A DNA stretch of 55,583 nucleotides from Melioribacteraceae bacterium (GCA_022181065.1 BQMY01000123.1:1-55583); one strand, 5' to 3'. Numbered from the stretch's first letter, positions 26,188 through 35,713 are shown. Numbers and translations are program-made. Notes: generated by a model from the letters alone, not told the origin.

Positions 26188-27063
26188 ATGTCAACCAGAA
26201 TTGCGATAGCAAGTGGTAAAGGAGGTACCGGGAAAACTACGGTAGCGTTAAATTTATTTACAATACTGGGAGACACAATCGCTGAAAAAATTGAGCTTGT
26301 TGATTGTGACGTTGAAGAGCCGAACGACCAGATATTTTTTAAACATGCCGAGTTGGAATCGCAAGAGAACATCTATCAGATAGTTCCGCATATTGATGAA
26401 GACCTTTGCATATTTTGCCGTAATTGCGTTGAATACTGTGAATTTAACGCTATTGTGGTATTACCCGGTGTGAAATTTGCCGAGGTAAACAAGAGCTTGT
26501 GTCATTCGTGTGGAGCTTGTTCCATTGCCTGTGCGCAGGAGGCTATTTTAGAATATCCTCAGAAAATTGGAATGGTAAACTCATACGGGATTAAAAATCA
26601 GATAAAGTTGAAGGAGGGCAGACTTAAAATTGGTTCCGTAATGCAAACCAGGCTCATTAAAGAACTTAAAAATAGGATCTCGGGAGATAGTGATATCATT
26701 ATCTATGACTCGCCACCCGGTACCAGTTGTCCGGTTGTAGAAACAATAAGTGATACGGACTATGTTATACTGGTCACAGAACCAACTTTGTTTGGTTTAC
26801 ACGATTTAAAATTAATGGTAAACCTGATGAAGGAAGTTAATATTCCATATGGTGTAGTTGTCAATAAAGCAGGTTTGGGTGATAATGAAGTCTATGATTA
26901 CCTGAAAAATCAAAAAATTGATTTACTTGGTGAAATAACATTTAGTAAAGATTATGCAAGTATTTACGCACAAGGTGAAATCATTGAAAATATGCCTGAG
27001 AGTATTAAATACCAATATGACCATATTATAGAGAAACTGATGCAAAAGTTAGAAGATGACTGA
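26188..27063 (+). CDS. MinD-superfamily P-loop ATPase with inserted ferredoxin domain (first of pair)
   Basis: A 291-aa ATPase. It has a deviant Walker A, SGKGGTGKTT (9-18). Two 4Fe-4S clusters sit in an inserted ferredoxin domain: C74-x2-C77-x2-C80-x3-C84 and C105-x2-C108-x2-C111-x3-C115. IIYDSPPGTSCPV matches the switch-II region and VTEPTLFGLHDLK follows. Such pairs occur in the Desulfovibrio ORP operon, where the complex was linked to cell division, and next to NifX-fold proteins in many anaerobes. It overlaps the second ATPase gene by 8 bp, so the two likely form a heterodimer. Confidence 0.92.
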   Translation: MSTRIAIASGKGGTGKTTVALNLFTILGDTIAEKIELVDCDVEEPNDQIFFKHAELESQENIYQIVPHIDEDLCIFCRNCVEYCEFNAIVVLPGVKFAEVNKSLCHSCGACSIACAQEAILEYPQKIGMVNSYGIKNQIKLKEGRLKIGSVMQTRLIKELKNRISGDSDIIIYDSPPGTSCPVVETISDTDYVILVTEPTLFGLHDLKLMVNLMKEVNIPYGVVVNKAGLGDNEVYDYLKNQKIDLLGEITFSKDYASIYAQGEIIENMPESIKYQYDHIIEKLMQKLEDD

Positions 27064-27922
27064 GATAACAATTTTAAGTGGTAAGGGGGGAACCGGAAAA
27101 ACATCAATTACCGCAGCACTGGCATCCGTAGCAGAGAATGCTGTGCATTGTGATAATGATGTTGATGCCGCTGATCTTCACCTTATCTTCAAACCCACAA
27201 TTCAAGAAACAAATACTTTTTCAAGTGGTTGGGAATTAAAAATTGATCAGAGTAAATGTAATTCATGTACCCTTTGCTCTCAATATTGTCGTTTTCGGGC
27301 TATTCATCAAGATGAAAACAGTAATTTATATATAAATCCTTTACAATGTGAAGGTTGCAGATTGTGTGAGCGTATATGTCCTGAAAGGGCAATCACTGCT
27401 GTAGAAAAAACTAATAATCACTGGTACATTTCTAATACACGATTCGGTATTCTGGTTCATGCGGATATGGGACCCGGTGAAGAAAATTCGGGAAAACTGG
27501 TTACACAAGTTCGTAAAAAAGCAAAGGAAATTGGTTTAGCCCAAAACAATAAGTTTATTATTAACGATGGACCTCCCGGAATAGGATGTGCAACAATTGC
27601 TTCATTATCAGGTGCTGACAAGGTTCTATTAGTAATTGAACCCACGAAAACCGGATTACACGATGCATGCCGCCTGGTTGAACTCCTGGAATCATTCAAT
27701 GTTGACGCGTATGCAGTTATAAACAAATATGATATCAATAAAAATGTCGCAAAAGATATTGTTACTTTCCTGAATGAAAAACAAATTCCTGTTTTAGCGC
27801 ACATACCTTTTAGCGAAAGTATGGTAGAAGCTATGACTTTGGGGAAAACAATAATGGAGTATCAACCGCAATCAGAAATTGCCGTAATAATTAAGGAAAT
27901 GTGGAGTAAACTGATTAATTAA
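27056..27922 (+). CDS. MinD-superfamily P-loop ATPase with inserted ferredoxin domain (second of pair)
   Basis: A 288-aa paralogue of the preceding protein, with Walker A SGKGGTGKTS (8-17), ferredoxin insert Cys68, 71, 74, 78 and Cys98, 101, 104, 108, and INDGPPGIGCATI in the switch-II position. All eight cluster cysteines are intact. It is the last gene of the operon; the stop is followed by AT-rich sequence containing the third copy of the operon's operator-like palindrome and then repeat R2. The likely role is ATP-driven cluster assembly or transfer together with the two NifX-fold proteins (inference from family context). Confidence 0.92.
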   Translation: MTEITILSGKGGTGKTSITAALASVAENAVHCDNDVDAADLHLIFKPTIQETNTFSSGWELKIDQSKCNSCTLCSQYCRFRAIHQDENSNLYINPLQCEGCRLCERICPERAITAVEKTNNHWYISNTRFGILVHADMGPGEENSGKLVTQVRKKAKEIGLAQNNKFIINDGPPGIGCATIASLSGADKVLLVIEPTKTGLHDACRLVELLESFNVDAYAVINKYDINKNVAKDIVTFLNEKQIPVLAHIPFSESMVEAMTLGKTIMEYQPQSEIAVIIKEMWSKLIN

Positions 27923-27977
27923 ACCTGGTTCACGCCATCGATAATTTTTACTGAGATGAAATCTTAACGGGAAAAAT

Positions 27978-27997
27978 TATTGAGAATTTTCTCATTA
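27978..27997. promoter_or_regulatory. Third operator-like site, downstream of the operon
   Basis: TATTGAGA-ATTT-TCTCATTA is an imperfect copy of the two palindromes at 24681-24731, with the same TGAGA-N4-TCTCA core. It lies 55 bp after the last ATPase stop. No gene on either strand starts close to it; it could drive a short RNA into R2 or bind the repressor to form a loop across the operon. Confidence 0.55.
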
Positions 27998-28155
27998 AAG
28001 GATGGTTACGATTTTTTCTTGTTTCTACAATATAATCTGTGCAATTTTTGTTATCCCAAAATCAGCAATATATTTCAATTTTGCAGTTCAAATTACTTCA
28101 CGTAAATCATTATTATACTTACTTCAAGTGTAAGTTAACCAGGTTCAAATCAACT

Positions 28156-28588
28156 ATAGTCTGATTACAGTGAGTAGTCGGACTTTTTTCGTTTAAAGGG
28201 CTTCGATTATTCTAAAACAAAATTGATAAAAGATAGCTTGTAAAAATGGTTGTCATTCCCGCAGGTCCGCCTCGGGCGAAAGGAATTCAGAAGGAAAATA
28301 TTGTGGAGGTGCAGAGCAAACTGAACCCACCCCTCCGACGCGTCGGACCCTCCCACCCCCAGGTGCGTAAACTTTGTCAAATGGAGGGGTGTAAAAACTA
28401 ATTCTTTCACGTGAACTTGTATTTTTTACATTTAACCGCTATAAGTGAACTTGATTGGAAATATATTCCCCAAAACAAGATGCCCTTTTTCAAGGGCATG
28501 CCAAAGAAAGAGGATGTTATTTCCACTAAATCAATAGCATTAAGGAAGTCTGATTACTGATGTTATCAGACTTTTTCGTTCAAAGGGT
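28156..28588. repeat. Direct repeat R2: second copy of the hairpin-rich block
   Basis: About 433 bp in the same order as R1 and the same orientation. It has a terminator-like hairpin, AGTCTGA (28158-28164) with TCGGACT (28178-28184), plus a T run; the shared 100-bp block; the 77-bp block 28318-28394 with inverted repeat CACCCCTCC (28328-28336) and GGAGGGGTG (28383-28391); a GCCC...GGGC hairpin near 28482-28500; and a closing perfect 8-bp hairpin, AAGTCTGA (28546-28553) with TCAGACTT (28566-28573), plus T run. Bases 27998-28155 before it are AT-rich, and I see no gene there. No open frame in R2 looks real. Confidence 0.85.
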
Positions 28589-28610
28589 GGAAGAATAAAA
28601 GATTCCTGCT

Positions 28611-29594
28611 TCACCGCAGATAGGCGGATATAATTCTCTCAATCATATCGTTTGTTTCCGGATTGATTATCTTTCTCTTCGGATCAGCTTCGAACCAATT
28701 GATTGTGTTTTTTATTCCTTCCCGGAAAGGAATTGATGTTCGAAATTCAGGCACAAGAGATTTAATTTTTGAATTATCAAAAATCGCGCTTTCTGATTTA
28801 TCGCCTAGTAGTGATCCGGTGAATGATTTTTCGATTGAACAAATAAAATCGGAAGCAATGTGAATTATATTAGCTTCAGCATTTACAGCATTCGCAATAT
28901 AGGTGTAAATCTGGTTCCAGGTTAGAACCTCATCAGATGTAATATTATATGCCTCACCAATTGCTTTACTATTTCCCAATAATCCGGCAAATCCTGTAGC
29001 GAAATCTTTCGAGTGAGTTATAGTCCAAAGAGAAGTACCATCTCCGTGGATAATAACTTTTTTCCCTTTTTCAATTCGGTCGATGATCGTATAACCGTTT
29101 GAACCTGCAATTGAGAAGGGAATTATGGTATCATATGTATGCGAAGGGCGCACAATGGTAATCGGAAATTCGTAGCGGTTGTACAGTTCGTTTAATTTTT
29201 GTTCACACGCTATTTTATTGCGGGAATATTCCCAATAGGGATTCTCAAGTGGCGTTGATTCTGTGATGATGTGAGTTTGAATTGGTTTTTGATATGCGGA
29301 TGCTGAACTGATAAATATATACTGTTTGGTTCTGTCTTTGAATAAATTAAAGTCACGAATAATATCGGCTTCAGTAAATGCGATCCAGTTTACGACAACA
29401 TCCCATAAGTGGTCGCCGAGTATAGAGTTTACTGACAGAGGGTTATTTATATCGCCAGCGATTCTGGTAGTTCCCGGGATTTCATCTCCGGATATACCGC
29501 GATTAAGCAGGTATAACTCAAATCCTTTTTCTACACATAATCTACTCACTGATGAGCTGATATTGCCGGTTCCTCCTATAAAAAGAACTTTCAT
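28611..29594 (-). CDS. NAD-dependent epimerase/dehydratase (extended SDR)
   Basis: A 327-aa Rossmann-fold protein with the nucleotide-binding motif FIGGTGNIS near 5-13, the SSASAY segment with catalytic Ser/Tyr region near 96-101, YSRNK as the Tyr-x3-Lys pair near 123-127, and VRPSHTYD. This fits an extended short-chain dehydrogenase acting on a nucleotide sugar or similar; the substrate cannot be read from the sequence. Its length is normal for the family. It lies 36 bp downstream of the arylsulfotransferase-like gene in the same direction and may be cotranscribed with it. Confidence 0.85.
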   Translation of the reverse strand: MKVLFIGGTGNISSSVSRLCVEKGFELYLLNRGISGDEIPGTTRIAGDINNPLSVNSILGDHLWDVVVNWIAFTEADIIRDFNLFKDRTKQYIFISSASAYQKPIQTHIITESTPLENPYWEYSRNKIACEQKLNELYNRYEFPITIVRPSHTYDTIIPFSIAGSNGYTIIDRIEKGKKVIIHGDGTSLWTITHSKDFATGFAGLLGNSKAIGEAYNITSDEVLTWNQIYTYIANAVNAEANIIHIASDFICSIEKSFTGSLLGDKSESAIFDNSKIKSLVPEFRTSIPFREGIKNTINWFEADPKRKIINPETNDMIERIISAYLR

Positions 29595-29630
29595 TTCTCA
29601 ATCCCTTTTTTATTTGTTTCCTTTGACTGC

Positions 29631-31916
29631 TTATTTCAGGAGCAGCATTTTCCCGGATATTTTATTGTTACCTGCAGTTAAAGTGTAAATGTAAACACCT
29701 GTTGGTAAATCGTCCGCGTGAAATTCAATCTGATGATAACCTTTCTCTAAAAATTCATCAAGCAGAGTTGTTACTTTTTCTCCGAGAATATTATATATCT
29801 CCAAAGCGGTATGTGATGTTTGCGGAAGACTGAACCTAATTATTGTTGACGGGTTAAATGGATTAGGATAATTATTCTCCAGATGGAAATCGAACTCTGT
29901 GGCTATTTTTTCTTCATCAATATCTGTGAGACCAATTTCAGTCAGCGAAAAATTATCCAACCAGATATCATTCTCATCCTGACCACAATTAATAATTACT
30001 CTCGCCTGATAGTCGGTAGGATTTTCCATAACAAAATCGACTATGAAATGTTCGGTTTGTGGTTTTAATATATCAAGTCCGTTACGGCTATAATTTTCCC
30101 AGGGTTCACTGTTCCTGCCCAAATGGGCGTCAAAAGTTCGCTGCGTTTCGGCTCGCCCATCGAACTCGAACCTGTATTCTCTGCCCTGAATGAGGGGAAC
30201 ATTCAGCTGCATAATTTGAATATCGTAAATATTAATACCCTTATTAGTAATATCAATTTTACATTCGCCGTTTTCTATTTGAAAGTTGGCGTGTCCCGGG
30301 CTATTAAGATAAAAATCCCACGCATCAAACCCCGATGTAAAGTCACCATTATCGAGATAGTTTTCACCGGGTTCAATAAAATTGACATAAATTTTTTCAA
30401 TATTGGAAAGGTCACTAATCTGTTCATTTCCGAATATAGCCTTTACGCCAAAAAAGTATTCCGTTTTATTTTGTAGCTCGGTTATGTGCATATAGTTTTG
30501 AGATATGGTGTCAACAGGTTCCAGGGAATTTTCAAAGAGCCCGGCATAAACTATATACTTTGTCTCAGTTGTATCTCCGAACTTATTGAATACAAGGGTA
30601 ACTCTTTCAGGAAACGGGTCCGCTGTAAGGTAGGGGGTTTCGTGGATGTATTCCCATTCAAATCTGTATGTTCGGTAGGTGGTAGTGTTATTAACAAAAT
30701 CTCCTTCATAAAGAACGTTTCCATTAGAATCAACTTCGACAGCTTTGGGTAATCCGGCTCTGGAATAATTTATCAGCGTATTACCATTTGGAAGCCTTTG
30801 CGAATTACCCATCCATGCGTGAAAACGGTCGGGTTGATGCCTGTACTGCCATACCAGTTCGGCTTTCATGTTGACTGTATCCAGTTTGTATTCTACAGCC
30901 CTTGAAAACTGAGGCTGATGGTAATTGCCGTTATCATGGATGAGATAGTTTCCCGGTTTACCTTTTACCGGGCGGGCAAAATGCTGATATGAAATACCAT
31001 ATTCATCATTTACAAATTCAAAATCGCTTGAAGCGCCACCCAATCTCCAAATAACTTCACCTGTTTCCCGATTTATTTTGGTTACTTCCGACTGGTTGCG
31101 GCTGGAAGTAATAATATGTCCGTCAAAATCGATGGCAATAGAATTCATGTGGATGTAATCAATGGTACCCGCCGTTAAATCTTCGTGAACAGCATTTGTA
31201 ATATCAAACATATCGTTTCCAAGACTTTCGAAAACAAGATTGCCCTGGTTGTCGAATTCCTGTATATGATTATCGATTACCAATGCATTTGTATTTCCTC
31301 CAGGTACAATCTGACTCATATCCACATGTCTTGTCCCCCAGGCAATAAGGAAATAGTGTCCGTTTTCGAGCATAAACATTTCGTGGAGATCAGTATCATA
31401 TCCATTTGCGCATCTGAATGTGTCTGTTATTGTGCAACTGGAATCCATTCCGACGAATGCCCAAACAGGTTCAGTATAACGACGCGTTAAAATTCCGGTT
31501 GGTTGAATTTTAAAGTCATGCTGCATATCTCCAACACGCTGATAAAAGTAGGGAGTGCCGTCATTTTCCAAAATCATGATGTAGGATGATCCACCCCATG
31601 TAGTTAAAAATAATTTTCCCGGAGCTATACCTTCGTTAATTATTGTTGGTTCAAACACCGGGAAATCATAAGGAACAGAAACTCCATTAATAATTCGGAC
31701 TTCTCCATCAGGTTGGTACTTTGTGTTCTGTTTGATCTCATTTTGGTTGGAATAAAGCCTTTTTGAATATGAATTTCTGAAAGAGATCTCTGAACTTGAA
31801 ATATCACCTGACTGGTCGCTATAATCAGGATACAAATCGTTTCCTTGATCATATGCCAACGCAGGAGAATAAATTAAAGTCGAAACGAGGATAAGATAAT
31901 TTACAAGTTTACGCAT
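29631..31916 (-). CDS. Secreted arylsulfotransferase-like (ASST) protein with CBM and T9SS sorting domain
   Basis: A 761-aa exported protein. A signal peptide (1-21) is followed by an ASST-type six-bladed propeller from about 95 to 440, recognised by HMNSIAIDFDGHIITSSRN, INRETGEVIWRLGG and NYLIHDNGN/NGNTLINYS. A fibronectin-III-like module lies at about 445-515, a CBM4/9-type beta-sandwich at about 520-665 (NYLDNGDFTSGFDAWDF start), and a T9SS sorting domain from about 680. ASST enzymes transfer sulfate between phenolic esters; several exported relatives are uncharacterised, so activity here is inference. AGGAGG lies 13 nt before the ATG, with a 2-codon frame (ATG TTT TAG) between, which is an unusual spacing. 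Confidence 0.85.
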   Translation of the reverse strand: MRKLVNYLILVSTLIYSPALAYDQGNDLYPDYSDQSGDISSSEISFRNSYSKRLYSNQNEIKQNTKYQPDGEVRIINGVSVPYDFPVFEPTIINEGIAPGKLFLTTWGGSSYIMILENDGTPYFYQRVGDMQHDFKIQPTGILTRRYTEPVWAFVGMDSSCTITDTFRCANGYDTDLHEMFMLENGHYFLIAWGTRHVDMSQIVPGGNTNALVIDNHIQEFDNQGNLVFESLGNDMFDITNAVHEDLTAGTIDYIHMNSIAIDFDGHIITSSRNQSEVTKINRETGEVIWRLGGASSDFEFVNDEYGISYQHFARPVKGKPGNYLIHDNGNYHQPQFSRAVEYKLDTVNMKAELVWQYRHQPDRFHAWMGNSQRLPNGNTLINYSRAGLPKAVEVDSNGNVLYEGDFVNNTTTYRTYRFEWEYIHETPYLTADPFPERVTLVFNKFGDTTETKYIVYAGLFENSLEPVDTISQNYMHITELQNKTEYFFGVKAIFGNEQISDLSNIEKIYVNFIEPGENYLDNGDFTSGFDAWDFYLNSPGHANFQIENGECKIDITNKGINIYDIQIMQLNVPLIQGREYRFEFDGRAETQRTFDAHLGRNSEPWENYSRNGLDILKPQTEHFIVDFVMENPTDYQARVIINCGQDENDIWLDNFSLTEIGLTDIDEEKIATEFDFHLENNYPNPFNPSTIIRFSLPQTSHTALEIYNILGEKVTTLLDEFLEKGYHQIEFHADDLPTGVYIYTLTAGNNKISGKMLLLK

Positions 31917-31989
31917 GCTAAAACATCCACCTCCTGAACTATGAATATAGATAGTCAGGCAATATCACCTGACCATCCATGATGAAATT

Positions 31990-32021
31990 TTATTTATAGT
32001 TAGTATCATATGATACTATTT
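31990..32021. repeat. 32-bp exact repeat straddling a stop codon, copy 2
   Basis: Identical to 15212-15243, including the 18-bp palindrome. Here the palindrome starts at the TAG stop of the GH81 gene. The two copies are 16.8 kb apart and in the same orientation relative to their genes. Confidence 0.85.
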
Positions 32022-35000
32022 TAGCAAAATCATTTTTTTACTGTCGTTAAACTCTTTATTGTTGTCACCAACTGCTTTGATCCTGTAAATGTATAGACCG
32101 GATGATAAATTGGCGCCATTAAACCGGACATTGTGATATCCCGCAGAATATTTTCCGCTCGCGATTTTGCTAACTTGCTGACCTAGTAGATTGTACAGAA
32201 TTATTTCAACGTTGGAACTGACTGTCAGCGCAAATTCTATTTTTGTCACAGGGTTAAACGGATTAGGATAATTCTGTTTCAACTCAAAATTTTGCGGTAG
32301 TGTCTGTTGACCCTCTAAATCAGTAGTTGAAGCTCTTAATTCAATCCAGTTCAGATTAAACTGTCCTGAATGAAACTCAACGTGCATAATTTGCTCGCCG
32401 GCATCCAGATAAACATCAGGAATTACAAGTTCTTCCCAGAACTGCCAGCCGCCGGTAACAGGGACACTTACTACACCGGTAAGATCAATTCCGTTAAATT
32501 CGATATGAATACCACCACCACCGGGTACTGATGAAATAAGCGGAACAACGTTGTACAAACCAGCCTCGGGAACGTCAATTGTGTATTCCACCCATTCACC
32601 ATCTTCAATCCATCCGATGTTGTAACCACCACCAACATCATTGGATGCTTCAATATCAACTCCTTCATCGCTTCTGAATGGTACACCCCAGTTAACAGCG
32701 TCAACATCATGGTAGGCAACTCCCTCACCACCAAGATCATAAAATTCTGCCTGTACAATTCCGGGAATGCTGATTGCAGTTCCATTATAGGGTGTTCCAT
32801 TACCAAGCACCTCTATTGTCATATTGTCTGTTGTGGTGAGATTGAGGTCGTTTGTGATGGTTAATGATACATCATAAGTTCCAACCTCTGTAAATACATG
32901 GCTCGTATCAGCAGTAAATGCAGTTGTGCCATCACCAAAATCCCATTTGTAGGTGAGGGGAGAACCATTGGGATCAAAACTGTAGCTTCCGGTAAACCCT
33001 ACATTCAGAGGGACTTTCCCTGATGATTTATCTGCCAGTAAAAGCACAACGGGCGCATTTGGATCTGCAGGGGATGTACTTATAGCCTCCAACTTTTTGG
33101 GCGCGACTGTCATCGTAAATCCATCAGAAAATGTAACCAATCTTTCCTGAGAATTGGCATTATAGGCAACATATGTTAAATAACCTTCAGAATCTCTGAA
33201 AACAGCGAATGTGGCAATATCCGCGAATACAGATGTTTCTACGTGTCCCATTTTCTTCAAATTATATAACCAGTGATAAGTATGAGCTCTTGACTCGCCG
33301 TCGAAAGGGGTGTATGCACTATCAGCGTAATAATATGAAATAGCTAAATCAGGATCAGCCAACGCAAGGTATTCCCAAAAAATATCTTTCCAGACTATCG
33401 GCTGCCCGTTTCTCTCCTCCACAACTTCATTGTAGTTTGTGAGAACATATTCGGGGTCTCTTCCAAGATAAAGCGAACCGCTTGTGATCGGAAGCAGGTT
33501 TATACCATGAATAAATTCCGGATCGGCACCAAACCAGGTTGAGTGTACACCTTTTCCTCCCCATACCATTCCAATTGCGACATGGGGGTAATCTTGCGGG
33601 AATACTTCTTCATCAACGTCGAACCAATATTGATCCAAAGCGGATGCTTCGGTGGTATGCAGAAATATTCCCAAATCCCTTATTTCAGTCTGATTAGTAA
33701 CTTCACCCCATAAAGCTGTTGCCGAAGCAAAATTCATAGATTCCGAGCTTGACTCCTGATTATTCCCCTCGGCAAAATCTCCGTGTCCCGCTGCCCATGA
33801 ATGTCCCGCATAAGCGTCAAATGATCTTAAAAATGGAAACATATCATCATTCCTGTCCCAGCTGTTCGCGTCTCTGATCAGCATATTCACCATTCCACCC
33901 CAGTTATCCCGAGCTGCCCAGGTACTATCGTACATGGCAATTGTGGCGGCACTTACAATCGCATAACTCGCATGAAAATGATGATCATTTATCTGGTTGT
34001 CAGCTCCATATCCTGAAGGGTATCCTGTCATTACATCCCATGAATTGATATAAGAATATTCCTGCTCGCCTCCTGCGGTAAACCACTCTTCCAATCTCGT
34101 CTTCAACTGGTTTAGCAAATAGTCGCGTTCTTCAGTAGCGCCGAGTTGATCGGCTATGTGTACAATATTCGCAAAACGCGCCATAGCTTTTCCGTTTTCA
34201 TAAGTTGGTCCGACAGGAAGTGTTTCCCCGGCAACCTCTTCAATGAAAGATAAAAGAACTGATCGATTATAATTTCCCTCATCTGGCAAAGCGGGCAAAA
34301 TACCCGAATACATGAGCTTTGTGGAAAATGTGTTGCCTTCTGATAATTTCATTATGCCCCGGGGGGATTGATAAGTGTAGTTCAGCAGGGGATTTGTTGT
34401 ATTCAACCAATGGTGGCGATATAACGCTGTGAGAGTTTGATCGGAGTTTCCCGGATTAGTGTCTTTAAGCTCAGTTTCATAAATATATTCACATGTCAAT
34501 TCGGATGTGGACTCATTGAATACCCAATCAACTTTGCTATTGGTTACGAAAGCATAAGCATGAGACCTGAATAATTCGAGAGTTGCCGGATCAGCATCAG
34601 GAAGTAATGCAATTGAGAGAAAATCTTCACCGTTTAGTGAGGATTGCAAAATGCTTGTTATTGACCAGACTGAGCCTGTTGGCGCGAAAATTCCATAATG
34701 TTTATTGTTGACTGTGATTCCCAGTACTTCATTCTGGTGATGCCAAACATTTGGAGATTGTGCGGGAGTTATGATCGCGTCTCCACCGGTGATTTTGAAA
34801 AACGCGTAAGGAAGTCCGTGACCTATGGTTGCCTCCATCGATTTTTGACCGTCTTCCCAGGAGGCGGTTACAGTCCAGTCACCATAATGTTTCGTGGTTG
34901 CCTCTGAAGCAGACAATCCGCTAACTCCAACGGTTAGTTGTTTGTCGTATGGATACAGGAAATCATTAGCAACAAATATATGTTCGCTTGTATATCCAAC

Positions 35001-35342
35001 TTCCAAACCTGTTGCCACGGCTTTGAAATTTAATGGATGAGCATAAAGTATATTGGAATAGGGAGAATCAAAAAAAGGATAGATCAAGCTGCTCCAAAAA
35101 TCATTGGTTTGGAAAGGCTGGTTAAAATCAGGGGAGACTTTCGGAAATACATTTACACCATTGAAGTTTTGCGGCCCAATCTCTCCTGACGGCAGGGAAG
35201 TGGAGTAGCTTCCATTTCCAACCTGTACTGTTTGTCCTGAAAGGCTGATAAAAAAACAGCATAAAACAAAGATAACAGATAAAATGTGAGTGGTTTGTCT
35301 GTTGTTTGTGGTTCTGTCTGCAGGAAAGATAGTATTTTTCAA
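32016..35342 (-). CDS. GH81 endo-beta-1,3-glucanase with PKD, CBM6 and T9SS sorting domains
   Basis: A 1,108-aa exported enzyme. A signal anchor (about 18-36) is followed by a GH81 catalytic region (about 50-750). It has the family block DNQINDHHFHASYAIV (catalytic-acid candidate Asp453) and EGNNQESSSESMN, with Glu530 and Glu534 spaced as the base residues of characterised GH81 enzymes. A PKD domain (about 765-845, YKWDFGDGT), a CBM6 (about 855-1004, WIEDGEWVEYTIDVPEAGLY) and a T9SS sorting domain from 1020 follow. It should hydrolyse laminarin/callose-type beta-1,3-glucan at the cell surface. It starts with TTG at 35342, supported by AAGGA. The 476 bp upstream hold no gene. Confidence 0.93.
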   Translation of the reverse strand: MKNTIFPADRTTNNRQTTHILSVIFVLCCFFISLSGQTVQVGNGSYSTSLPSGEIGPQNFNGVNVFPKVSPDFNQPFQTNDFWSSLIYPFFDSPYSNILYAHPLNFKAVATGLEVGYTSEHIFVANDFLYPYDKQLTVGVSGLSASEATTKHYGDWTVTASWEDGQKSMEATIGHGLPYAFFKITGGDAIITPAQSPNVWHHQNEVLGITVNNKHYGIFAPTGSVWSITSILQSSLNGEDFLSIALLPDADPATLELFRSHAYAFVTNSKVDWVFNESTSELTCEYIYETELKDTNPGNSDQTLTALYRHHWLNTTNPLLNYTYQSPRGIMKLSEGNTFSTKLMYSGILPALPDEGNYNRSVLLSFIEEVAGETLPVGPTYENGKAMARFANIVHIADQLGATEERDYLLNQLKTRLEEWFTAGGEQEYSYINSWDVMTGYPSGYGADNQINDHHFHASYAIVSAATIAMYDSTWAARDNWGGMVNMLIRDANSWDRNDDMFPFLRSFDAYAGHSWAAGHGDFAEGNNQESSSESMNFASATALWGEVTNQTEIRDLGIFLHTTEASALDQYWFDVDEEVFPQDYPHVAIGMVWGGKGVHSTWFGADPEFIHGINLLPITSGSLYLGRDPEYVLTNYNEVVEERNGQPIVWKDIFWEYLALADPDLAISYYYADSAYTPFDGESRAHTYHWLYNLKKMGHVETSVFADIATFAVFRDSEGYLTYVAYNANSQERLVTFSDGFTMTVAPKKLEAISTSPADPNAPVVLLLADKSSGKVPLNVGFTGSYSFDPNGSPLTYKWDFGDGTTAFTADTSHVFTEVGTYDVSLTITNDLNLTTTDNMTIEVLGNGTPYNGTAISIPGIVQAEFYDLGGEGVAYHDVDAVNWGVPFRSDEGVDIEASNDVGGGYNIGWIEDGEWVEYTIDVPEAGLYNVVPLISSVPGGGGIHIEFNGIDLTGVVSVPVTGGWQFWEELVIPDVYLDAGEQIMHVEFHSGQFNLNWIELRASTTDLEGQQTLPQNFELKQNYPNPFNPVTKIEFALTVSSNVEIILYNLLGQQVSKIASGKYSAGYHNVRFNGANLSSGLYIYRIKAVGDNNKEFNDSKKMILLK

Positions 35343-35713
35343 TCTTTATTCCTTTTGATAAAAGTGGTTTGCCAAATTGTTTTTAGAGATGAATATAATT
35401 GCCGAGAAATGTTCGCTTATTGAGGAATACTGATTTAGAACGGGAGATAGTTATACCTCCTGAGCAATTAGAAAAGTACTGCAATAATGATACCAGGAAT
35501 TTGTTAAAGTCTTAATTATTCAATTCGGCGGTATTTAGCGGTAATTCTTAAATATCGTTAGCGGATTAATTATACATATTATAACTTACCGTTATTAAAT
35601 TGATAATAAATTCAATGTTATTCAGCGGCAGGAACTGCGATTTTATAAGAAATCAGGCTATTTAATTCTACCCGAATGACGTTTACAGCCCGGTTTTAAC
35701 GAAGTAAATGTTT

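Noticed and set aside
25153-27922. Nitrogen-fixation genes
   Set aside because: The NifX/NifB-fold proteins and MinD-type ATPases superficially suggest nif, but there are no nifHDK genes and the ATPases carry inserted ferredoxin domains typical of the ORP/Mrp-type group.
28207-28410. 67-codon minus-strand frame inside repeat R2
   Set aside because: It spans the inverted repeat and hairpins, has no ribosome binding site, and its sequence is explained by the repeat itself.
24053-28588. R1/R2 as insertion sequences or a composite transposon
   Set aside because: There is no transposase frame, no clear terminal inverted repeats with target duplications, and the borders are hairpins; only a direct-repeat island is supported.
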